Shown here piece after piece: positions 31,358-36,383 of a stretch of 36,383 nucleotides of DNA. Within the stretch, counting starts at the first letter, position 1, and each line of letters starts with the position of its first letter. The stretch is from positions 1 through 36,383 of IMG/VR virus record IMGVR_UViG_3300021197_000620, one strand, 5' to 3'. This DNA comes from a virus. The position numbers and the translations under genes are program-made. The notes beneath the pieces are model-generated. The model searched no databases, was not told the origin of the DNA, and saw nothing but the letters and a program-made list of their open reading frames with translations.

Positions 31358-31457
31358 TGCAATACTAATATTTTTTATCTATGTAATTATAATATGCATA
31401 CTAGCATTGATAGCCTGGCCGATTATATATTTATTAGATAAAAATAATTTATTATAA
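31350..31457 (+). CDS. 35-residue single-span membrane peptide
   Basis: The ATG at 31350 lies inside the end of the 31109 gene, eight bases after AGGA at 31338-31341. The product MIDAILIFFIYVIIICILAL… is a single hydrophobic helix with a short charged tail (LLDKNNLL). Overlap, ribosome site and a clean membrane profile support translation. Tiny membrane peptides of phages may act on host envelope proteins or lysis timing; the actual role is unknown. Confidence 0.6.
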   Translation: MIDAILIFFIYVIIICILALIAWPIIYLLDKNNLL

Positions 31458-31459
31458 TG

Positions 31460-31488
31460 TTGACATTCATATAGGAATAGCTTAATAT
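31460..31488 (+). promoter_or_regulatory. Promoter B (TTGACATTC family)
   Basis: TTGACA at 31460-31465, 17-base spacer, TAATAT at 31483-31488. The first 16 bases match promoter A with one change. ATTC-ATATAG-GAAT just after the -35 box forms a small dyad that could be an operator. Confidence 0.7.
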
Positions 31489-31496
31489 TAATTATG

Positions 31497-31533
31497 CCTG
31501 GAATTAACCAGGTTTGAACGGAAGAAAATTATG
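31497..31533 (+). promoter_or_regulatory. Repeated leader with hairpin, copy B
   Basis: CCTGG at 31497-31501 and CCAGG at 31508-31512 enclose AATTAA, followed by TTTGAACGGAAG and AAAATTATG. Compared with copy A at 30767 only one base differs between the hairpin and the ATG. Confidence 0.75.
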
Positions 31534-31794
31534 AGTAGAAAAGAAGATATAAAAAACTACATGAACCAATTTGGGGAAGGTAGTGCAGATATTATAGTAA
31601 ACCCTGGCGGGAGTACTATTACAATGCCAATCAAAACCTATAACATTGGAATTGACTTAACTATAGGCAAATATATTACAGTTGAAGCAACTACTGAAGA
31701 AGAAGCTATTGAGATAGCTACTAAAGAAGCAGAAGACCACAGTAATATAGGTAGTAGTAGGGGTTGGCACTTTGTAGGTGTAAAAGAGCAATAA
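31531..31794 (+). CDS. Small DpnD/PcfM-style protein under promoter B
   Basis: An 87-residue protein with a disordered start, a strand (YNIGIDLTIGKYITVEA), then TTEEEAIEIATKEAEDH and a closing SRGWHFVGVKEQ strand. The strand, TEEEA helix, strand order resembles the DpnD/PcfM-like fold and the 27848 and 22464 products. GGAAGAAA precedes the ATG. A strong terminator follows, so it is a one-gene transcription unit. Function unknown. Confidence 0.65.
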   Translation: MSRKEDIKNYMNQFGEGSADIIVNPGGSTITMPIKTYNIGIDLTIGKYITVEATTEEEAIEIATKEAEDHSNIGSSRGWHFVGVKEQ

Positions 31795-31814
31795 GCCCTA
31801 ACGGGCCGTTCAAG

Positions 31815-31847
31815 GCCTATCAGTAGCAATACTGGTAGGCTTTTTTC
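31815..31847 (+). terminator. Strong Rho-independent terminator
   Basis: GCCTATCAGTA at 31815-31825 pairs with TACTGGTAGGC at 31830-31840 (eleven pairs, one G-T wobble) over a GCAA tetraloop, followed by six T. It insulates the origin-like region from upstream transcription. Confidence 0.9.
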
Positions 31848-31870
31848 TTGCCTAAATATTAAAATAATCC

Positions 31871-31899
31871 TTGACATTCATATGGATATGTGTTAGGGT
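31871..31899 (+). promoter_or_regulatory. Promoter C-like element beside the DnaA boxes
   Basis: TTGACATTCATATGG at 31871-31885 copies the upstream part of promoters A and B, but the -10 position (TAGGGT at 31894-31899) is poor and no gene follows. Weak transcription into the origin, a primer RNA, or a regulator-binding site without promoter activity are all possible. Confidence 0.45.
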
Positions 31900-31946
31900 T
31901 TACCAGAGTTATCCACAGGTTTATCCACAAGTTATCCACATTAGTA

Positions 31947-31965
31947 TATTAGCATATTCTAATAT
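31947..31965 (+). repeat. Dyad repeat copy 10, between DnaA box groups 1 and 2
   Basis: TATTAG, spacer CATATT, CTAATAT. The left half is itself preceded by TTAGTA, as in copy 1. Confidence 0.85.
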
Positions 31966-32072
31966 TGCTCTTCTACCTCAAGGTTATCCACAGGGTTATC
32001 CACAGGTTATAGGTAGTTATCCACAGGTTGGGCATAGTTATCCACAGAGTTATCCACATTAGCATATTAGTA

Positions 32073-32091
32073 TATTAGCAAACTCTAATAT
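32073..32091 (+). repeat. Dyad repeat copy 11, between DnaA box groups 2 and 3
   Basis: TATTAG, spacer CAAACT, CTAATAT, preceded by two further TTAG-type half elements (32059-32070). Confidence 0.85.
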
Positions 32092-32094
32092 TCG

Positions 32095-32107
32095 GCCCCT
32101 GCGGGGC
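32095..32107 (+). other. G+C hairpin in the origin region
   Basis: GCCCC-TGC-GGGGC is a perfect five-pair hairpin; CGGCCTTCGGCC follows at 32115-32126 with a GGCC-TTC-GGCC core. Both sit in the gap between DnaA box groups 2 and 3 and stand out in A+T-rich DNA. Confidence 0.5.
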
Positions 32108-32182
32108 ATAAGACTCGGCCTTCGGCCTCGTTATCCACAATTTATCCACAGGCTAAAGAAACTTATCCACAGAGTTATCCAC

Positions 32183-32200
32183 AGGGGTGCGACCCCTTTT
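32183..32200 (+). terminator. Short hairpin with T-run after the last DnaA box
   Basis: AGGGGT at 32183-32188 pairs with ACCCCT at 32192-32197 over GCG, followed by TTT. It could stop transcripts starting at promoter C, or mark the edge of the DnaA box cluster. Confidence 0.45.
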
Positions 32201-32350
32201 GGAAGTACACATATATATATATCTCCCCCAAACTCACCGATGGGGAAAATACATTCTATATAAAAATAAACACACACCCTCTATAAGGCTCTATAAGAGT
32301 CTATGAGAGTATATAAGAATATTAGCATTTACTTATATATAAAATAAAGG
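32201..32350. other. A+T-rich stretch, possible DNA unwinding element
   Basis: The DNA between the DnaA boxes and the late promoter has no gene. It holds a TA run (about 32210-32221), a short C-rich patch and four degenerate direct 10-mers at 32281-32320: CTATAAGGCT, CTATAAGAGT, CTATGAGAGT, ATATAAGAAT. A+T-rich tandem repeats on one side of DnaA boxes are the usual form of a bacterial unwinding element. Confidence 0.55.
32320..32338 (+). repeat. Variant dyad copy 12 upstream of the late promoter
   Basis: TATTAG, spacer CATTTA, CTTATAT. The right half is the complement of the TATAAG form of the left half, so it fits the family. It ends 12 bases before the -35 box of the terL promoter, a position suited to control of that promoter. 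Confidence 0.6.
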
Positions 32351-32379
32351 TTGACATAGCTATAACTGATAACTATACT
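32351..32379 (+). promoter_or_regulatory. Late promoter before terL
   Basis: TTGACA at 32351-32356, a 17-base spacer and TATACT at 32374-32379, the best sigma70-type match in the window. Transcription would start near 32386 and could continue through all rightward head, tail and lysis genes. ATAGCTAT at 32356-32363 is a palindrome overlapping the -35 edge. Confidence 0.8.
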
Positions 32380-32380
32380 C

Positions 32381-32394
32381 GGTGGGTGGGTGGG
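32381..32394 (+). other. G-quadruplex-type motif at the late transcript start
   Basis: GGTGGGTGGGTGGG has four G-tracts separated by single T bases, starting one base after the -10 box and covering the expected +1. A TA run of about 16 bases follows. The motif is exceptional in such A+T-rich DNA. Confidence 0.6.
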
Positions 32395-32463
32395 TATATA
32401 TATATATATTATAAATAGTATTGCATGTTTAAAAAAAAAGAATATACTCGGAGGTGGAGTAAT

Positions 32464-33888
32464 ATGTCTACTGAACAAGAAAGAATACAAGAGATACTCG
32501 GCACCCTTAAAAAAAGAGGGGAGGAGAATAAACTCAATTACTACGAACCCTATAAATTCCAAGAAAGATTCCACTCGGCTGGAGCTGAAGCCAATCAAAG
32601 ATTATTGATGGCGGCAAACAGGGTCGGTAAGTCCTATGTAGGCGCAATGGAGATGGCAGCTCATTTGACAGGGTTGTATCCTAAATGGTGGAAGGGAAAA
32701 AAATTCGACAAGCCCATTCGGGCTTGGGTTTGTGGGGCCAGTAATGAAACCACAAGAGATATCTGTCAAAGAGAATTATTCGGGCAACCAGACAACCCCA
32801 GAGATAAAGGGAAGGGAAGTATCCCTAAACATCTCATTGGCGAAACCACAAGAAAACCAGGTGTGCCTAACGCACATTCCTCGGTACTTGTAAAACACAG
32901 CACAGGTGGGTGGTCTAGAGTTGCCTTTAAGGCTTACGAAATGGGTGCAGAAAAATTTATGGGAGAATCATTAGACCTTGTATGGTTAGATGAAGAACCG
33001 CCCCAAGATATCTACTCACAATGCATAACCCGTACCCTAGACAGGCGAGGATTGGTTTATTTAACCTTTACACCCGAATCAGGCATGACTGAGGTAGTTC
33101 AAAACTTTACATCTGATTTAAGGCCCTCACAGGCGCTTATAACAGCAGGTTGGGAAGATGCAGGTCATTTAACCGATGACATGAAAGAGCAAATTTTAGC
33201 AGCCCTACCTCAACACGAAAGAGAAATGCGGTCTAAAGGGATACCGATGATTGGTTCAGGGTTAGTCTTTCCAATTCAGGAAGATGTATTAGCGATAGAA
33301 CCTTTCACTATTCCCAAGCATTTTGCAAAGATTGCAGCAATAGATTTTGGATACGACCACCCTACAGCGGTTGTATGGTTAGCGTGGGATAGAGATGAAG
33401 ACATAGTTTATGTTTATGACTGTTATCGAATGGCTAAACAGATACCGAGTTATCACGGCTCACACATCAATGAACGAGAAGGCTCTGACTGGATTCCTAT
33501 AGTATGGCCACACGATGGATATCAACACGACAAAGGTTCTGGTGTTACCCTAGCCGAGCAATACAGAGATGCTTATGTCAATATGATGCCGTTTCACTTT
33601 GAAAATCCTCCAGCATTGGGGCAGAAAAAAGGTGGAAATAGCGTAGAAACAGGACTCATGGAAATGTTAGACCGAATGGAGTCTGGAAGATTTAAAGTAT
33701 TTAATACCCTTTATGACTGGTTTGAGGAGTATCGTATGTATCATCGTAAAGATGGAAAGCTAGTTAAACTTAAAGATGACTTAATGTCGGCTACACGATA
33801 TGCTACGTTAAGTCTAAGACATTCAACAACTAAAAATTCACGCTGGGAATCCAAGGGAAGATTAGGCCCTGATGTCGCAGTCGTATAG
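32464..33888 (+). CDS. terL: Terminase large subunit
   Basis: The ATG at 32464 has GGAGGTGGAG just upstream; a longer frame from 32425 would begin in the leader. The 474-residue protein has the packaging ATPase (Walker A ANRVGKSY at 51-58, Walker B LVWLDEEPP at about 172-180 with catalytic Glu) and the RNase-H-like nuclease (Asp294 in AIDFGYDHP, Asp351 in WPHDGY, Asp438/439 in LKDDL). It pumps DNA into the procapsid and cuts it. The portal follows after one small gene. It is the first gene of the late unit, far from terS. Confidence 0.95.
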   Translation: MSTEQERIQEILGTLKKRGEENKLNYYEPYKFQERFHSAGAEANQRLLMAANRVGKSYVGAMEMAAHLTGLYPKWWKGKKFDKPIRAWVCGASNETTRDICQRELFGQPDNPRDKGKGSIPKHLIGETTRKPGVPNAHSSVLVKHSTGGWSRVAFKAYEMGAEKFMGESLDLVWLDEEPPQDIYSQCITRTLDRRGLVYLTFTPESGMTEVVQNFTSDLRPSQALITAGWEDAGHLTDDMKEQILAALPQHEREMRSKGIPMIGSGLVFPIQEDVLAIEPFTIPKHFAKIAAIDFGYDHPTAVVWLAWDRDEDIVYVYDCYRMAKQIPSYHGSHINEREGSDWIPIVWPHDGYQHDKGSGVTLAEQYRDAYVNMMPFHFENPPALGQKKGGNSVETGLMEMLDRMESGRFKVFNTLYDWFEEYRMYHRKDGKLVKLKDDLMSATRYATLSLRHSTTKNSRWESKGRLGPDVAVV

Positions 33889-33897
33889 GAGAACATT

Positions 33898-34134
33898 ATG
33901 GCAAACAAAGAACTGTTAAAATTTCATAAAATGACTGAGAAAGAATTTAAGTCATTATCAAATGATAAAAAAAGAGATAAAATACAAAATTTTGTGTCTA
34001 CAATTAATAAACAAAAAAGAGAAGCTGTAACAAAAAATATTTCTGAAAAAGTAGAAGATGCAAGATTTCGTTTTAAAAACCCTGATAAAGCAAAACAAAG
34101 AAAAACATTAAAAGAAACAGGATATCTTAAATAA
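33898..34134 (+). CDS. Small basic protein between terL and portal
   Basis: A 78-residue, Lys-rich helical protein (MTEKEFKSLSNDKKRDKIQN, KQRKTLKETGYLK). TAGGAGAA precedes the ATG and its stop overlaps the portal start by one base. A packaging or head-assembly accessory role is inferred only from place. No family recognised. Confidence 0.65.
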   Translation: MANKELLKFHKMTEKEFKSLSNDKKRDKIQNFVSTINKQKREAVTKNISEKVEDARFRFKNPDKAKQRKTLKETGYLK

Positions 34135-36179
34135 TGGCTAAAAAAATGACCAAAGATGAACTAGCTGCACAACTAAGCAGTGAAATAGAGTCTGCTTCAG
34201 GAAACTTTAATACAGAATTATCTGCTCAAAGAGAGCAGTCTATGAAGTATTATCTTGGAGAGCCTTTTGGTAATGAGATAGAAGGTCGTTCTGAAATCGT
34301 TACAACTGATGTAAGAGATACTATTGAATACATTATGCCGAGTCTTATGCGTATCTTTACAACGCACAGCAATATAGCTGAGTTTGAACCCCAAGGCCCC
34401 GAAGATGTTAAGATGGCTAAACAAGCTACAGAATATGTTAACTATGTTTTTAACAAGCAAAACAATGGCTTTAAAGTCTTGTACGATGCCTTTAAAGATG
34501 CTTTGATAAGTAAGACTGGAGTTATTAAGCATTTCTGGGAAGAAAAAAAAGAGGTATCTCACGAAACATACGAGAACCTAACTGAGATTGAGTATCAATC
34601 AATCCTAGCAAATGATGACTTAGAAGTTATAGAACATACTGAGACTACTATTGAAAAAGCTCAGACAGATGATTATGGAACTCAAGTTTCAGAAGCAATT
34701 GTAGAACACGATGTTAAGGTTAAAAAAGTCACAATAGATGGGCAGGTAAGAGTTTTATCCGTTCCACCAGAAGAATTTTTAGTATCAAGAAGGGCTACTT
34801 CTGTTGAAGATGCTAGTTTTGTATGTCATAGAGTTAAAAAATCTGTTAGTGATTTAATCTTAGAAGGATATTCTAAAAGCATTGTAGAAGATTTACCTAC
34901 CTATACGCAGAATAACGCAGAATGGAACGAAGAAAGACAAGCTAGATTTAGCTTTGATGAAGATTCTGTTCCAGCAGAAGAAGGAAAAGGCCCATCAAGA
35001 AAAGTTTGGATTGAAGAATGTTATATACGAATTGACTATGATGGCGATGGTATAGCAGAATTAAGAAAGATTACAAAAGGTGGAAATGTTATTTTAGATA
35101 ACGAGGAAATAGATTCAATTCCTTTCTCAACTATCTGCCCTTTACCTATACCTCACAAGTTTCATGGCATGAGTATTGCCGATACAGTTTCAGATATACA
35201 ATTAATTAAATCTACTATTATGAGAAATCTTCTTGATAATATGTATTTAACTAACAACGCAAGATATGCAGTCTTAGCAGGACAAGTAGAACTTGATGAT
35301 TTATTATCTTCTAAGCCAGGTGGAATAGTAAGAATGAGAGCGCCAGGAGCTGTTACAGCTTTACCTACACCCCAAATACAACCTTATGCTTTCCAAATGG
35401 TTCAATACCTAGATGGTATTAGAGAAGAAAGAAGCGGTGTATCGAAAACCACACAAGGATTAAATCCTGATGTACTTAACTCACACGTTACTACAGGGGC
35501 TATATCAGCAGCGACAGAGTCCGCTATGCAGAGAGTTGAATTGATAGCTCGTATATTTGCAGAAACAGGTATAAAAGATTTATTTAGAAATATATACGCT
35601 TTAGTACAAAGATATGAAGATAGAAAAAAAATAGCTTATCTCAATGGCCAGTTCGTACCAATAGATGTTTCCAGATGGAAAGAAAAATTAAATTGTACTG
35701 TTAATGTGGGGATTGGTTCTGGTAGTCAACAAAGCAAGACTCAAACAATGGGTTCTATTATGCAAGTTATACAACAATTAGTTCAAAATGGTGGAATGGG
35801 TTCACTAGTTACCCCAGATAATATTTATAATGCTGTAAAAGAATTTATAGCACAATCAGGATATAAAAATGCAGACCAATTTATATCTAATCCGCAGTCA
35901 GCTCCTCCTAAAGGGCCGCCTGAACCTACAGTAGAAGAAAAAATTGCTAATCAAAAGGGACAGATAGAATTACAAAAATTAAAATTACAAGCTCAAGAAT
36001 TAGAAATTGATACACAGTTAAAATCACAAGAGTTGCAACTTAAAAAAGAAGAAGCATCTGTTGACCTTGCTTTAAAACAACAAGAACTTTTAATTAAAAA
36101 ATCTCAACTAGAACTTAATGAAGCAGAGTTGGCTTTAGAAGCAACTCAAAATAGACCTGTTGGAATAGGGCCAAGCTAA
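34134..36179 (+). CDS. Portal protein, P22-type
   Basis: The 681-residue protein forms the dodecameric ring at the packaging vertex. Recognisable parts are an N-terminal helical section (AQREQSMKYYLGEPFGNE), RSEIVTTDVRDTIEYIMP, a wing region with DYDGDGIAELRKIT (about 302-315), the stem/crown part with ERSGVSKTTQGLNPDVL and ISAATESAMQRVELIARIFA, and a long C-terminal coiled coil (about 600-670, Gln/Lys/Leu/Glu rich). Length and motifs match podovirus P22-like portals rather than the shorter HK97 type. Confidence 0.93.
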   Translation: MAKKMTKDELAAQLSSEIESASGNFNTELSAQREQSMKYYLGEPFGNEIEGRSEIVTTDVRDTIEYIMPSLMRIFTTHSNIAEFEPQGPEDVKMAKQATEYVNYVFNKQNNGFKVLYDAFKDALISKTGVIKHFWEEKKEVSHETYENLTEIEYQSILANDDLEVIEHTETTIEKAQTDDYGTQVSEAIVEHDVKVKKVTIDGQVRVLSVPPEEFLVSRRATSVEDASFVCHRVKKSVSDLILEGYSKSIVEDLPTYTQNNAEWNEERQARFSFDEDSVPAEEGKGPSRKVWIEECYIRIDYDGDGIAELRKITKGGNVILDNEEIDSIPFSTICPLPIPHKFHGMSIADTVSDIQLIKSTIMRNLLDNMYLTNNARYAVLAGQVELDDLLSSKPGGIVRMRAPGAVTALPTPQIQPYAFQMVQYLDGIREERSGVSKTTQGLNPDVLNSHVTTGAISAATESAMQRVELIARIFAETGIKDLFRNIYALVQRYEDRKKIAYLNGQFVPIDVSRWKEKLNCTVNVGIGSGSQQSKTQTMGSIMQVIQQLVQNGGMGSLVTPDNIYNAVKEFIAQSGYKNADQFISNPQSAPPKGPPEPTVEEKIANQKGQIELQKLKLQAQELEIDTQLKSQELQLKKEEASVDLALKQQELLIKKSQLELNEAELALEATQNRPVGIGPS

Positions 36180-36337
36180 TGGCATATCCTAAATACTCAG
36201 GTCATGGAAGAATTGAAAGAAACAAATTAGTTTCTAAGAAGATTAAAATGTTAAGGAAAGAAGGTAAGCCACAGAAACAATCTGTAGCAATAGCTTTAAA
36301 TACTTATCCTAAAAGAAAGAAATTACCACTAGCATGA
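36179..36337 (+). CDS. 52-residue basic protein after portal
   Basis: An ATG at 36179 overlapping the portal stop (TAATG) opens 52 codons encoding a very basic protein with GHGRIERNKLVSKKIKMLRK and EGKPQKQSVAIALNTY. The KQ.VAIAL phrase is like that of small DUF6496-type phage proteins, in which a basic N-terminus is followed by KQAIAIAL. It has an ATGA overlap with the next gene. Function unknown. Confidence 0.65.
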   Translation: MAYPKYSGHGRIERNKLVSKKIKMLRKEGKPQKQSVAIALNTYPKRKKLPLA

Positions 36338-36383
36338 AAGATTTAAACGAGTTAAATACAGAAATAGAACTTATTAAAAAAGA
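36334..36383 (+). CDS. Start of a small coiled-coil protein (cut by window edge)
   Basis: An ATG at 36334, in ATGA overlap with the preceding stop, opens a frame still running at the window end. The 16 visible residues (MKDLNELNTEIELIKK) are a helical, heptad-like start, common in small proteins between portal and scaffold in aquatic podoviruses. If base 1 followed base 36383 directly, this frame would stop after three more codons. Confidence 0.6.
   Translation, partial: MKDLNELNTEIELIKK

Larger units (their letters stand above)
31909..32183 (+). other. Cluster of 12 perfect DnaA boxes, candidate replication origin
   Basis: TTATCCACA occurs, all on this strand, starting at 31909, 31921, 31932, 31984, 31996, 32017, 32038, 32050, 32131, 32142, 32163 and 32175. 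Start-to-start distances are 11, 12, 21, 52 and 81 bases, mostly whole turns of the helix, so boxes face one side. They form groups of three, five and four separated by dyad copies 10 and 11 (and, in the second gap, by G+C hairpins). The sequence is the highest-affinity form known from bacterial oriC. No perfect copy was seen elsewhere in the window. The region has no credible gene. Confidence 0.85.

Noticed and set aside
31871-32062. 63-codon frame with a YPQ-repeat product
   Set aside because: The repeat arises from DnaA boxes and flanking bases read in one frame; the start is the TTG of a promoter -35 box. No ribosome site.
29957-32338. CRISPR-like array
   Set aside because: The repeated units are 19-bp dyads at uneven distances with no unique spacers of fixed length and no cas genes.
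32390-32608. 72-codon plus-strand frame over the start of terL
   Set aside because: It overlaps the terminase start in another frame and begins in the TA run after the promoter.
1-36383. Temperate phage with integrase or repressor
   Set aside because: No recombinase or helix-turn-helix repressor was recognised, although the parS-like site and origin would suit an extrachromosomal state. The missing end portion is probably too small to hold them.

Overview
The window is an A+T-rich, tightly packed tailed-phage genome, nearly complete but cut at both ends inside genes. The head and neck proteins point to a short-tailed (podovirus-type) phage: a P22-type portal of 681 residues, a SU10-like major capsid protein, a SU10/P22-gp4-like adaptor, a P22-gp10-like tail hub, no tape measure or tail tube, and a series of large glycine/alanine-rich internal virion proteins. 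Protein style resembles marine and freshwater podoviruses of small-genome Gram-negative bacteria (pelagiphage-like groups). The host cannot be named from the sequence. No integrase, repressor, DNA polymerase, primase, RNA polymerase, tRNA or recognisable endolysin was seen.

Layout. (1) The late region runs rightward from a near-consensus promoter at 32351-32379 through terL (32464), portal (34134) and, beyond the window edge, into the start of the window: scaffold (367), capsid (1429), neck and tail (2511-10521), internal virion proteins (10531-16597), a membrane/secreted-protein cluster that probably includes lysis genes (16594-19953), a DUF3310-type protein, a metallophosphoesterase, and the small terminase subunit (21691-22191). 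(2) A leftward operon (25498 down to 22258) holds a possible helicase-loader-like protein, a zinc ribbon, a PD-(D/E)XK-like protein, a Ref-like HNH nuclease and, near its end, a Q-like zinc-finger antiterminator candidate. (3) From the divergent region at 25499-25608 a rightward operon encodes an ERF annealase, a YqaJ-type exonuclease and a small protein with an SSB-like acidic C-terminal tip, ending at a terminator near 27640. (4) Between 27600 and 32460 lie small accessory genes and two long noncoding stretches.

The most interesting part is region 4. The stretch 31909-32183 carries twelve perfect, same-strand DnaA boxes (TTATCCACA) spaced by about whole helical turns, followed by four degenerate 10-bp repeats and A+T-rich DNA. 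This looks like a bacterial-type origin that would recruit host DnaA. Interleaved with it, and spread over the other noncoding stretches, are eleven copies of a strict dyad TATWAG-N6-CTAATAT (plus a twelfth variant), a family I do not recognise. A 16-bp site at 27750-27765 is nearly identical to the bacterial chromosomal parS sequence, although no ParB is encoded here. Repeated promoter-leader modules and GNRA-capped hairpins precede several small genes.

Working model (inference): the phage uses host DnaA and the host replisome to fire its origin, adds its own annealase/exonuclease/SSB-like recombination set, may bind host ParB, and switches to late transcription from the promoter before terL, possibly with the Q-like protein. 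The dyad family could be the binding site of an unidentified phage regulator, initiator or partition protein.
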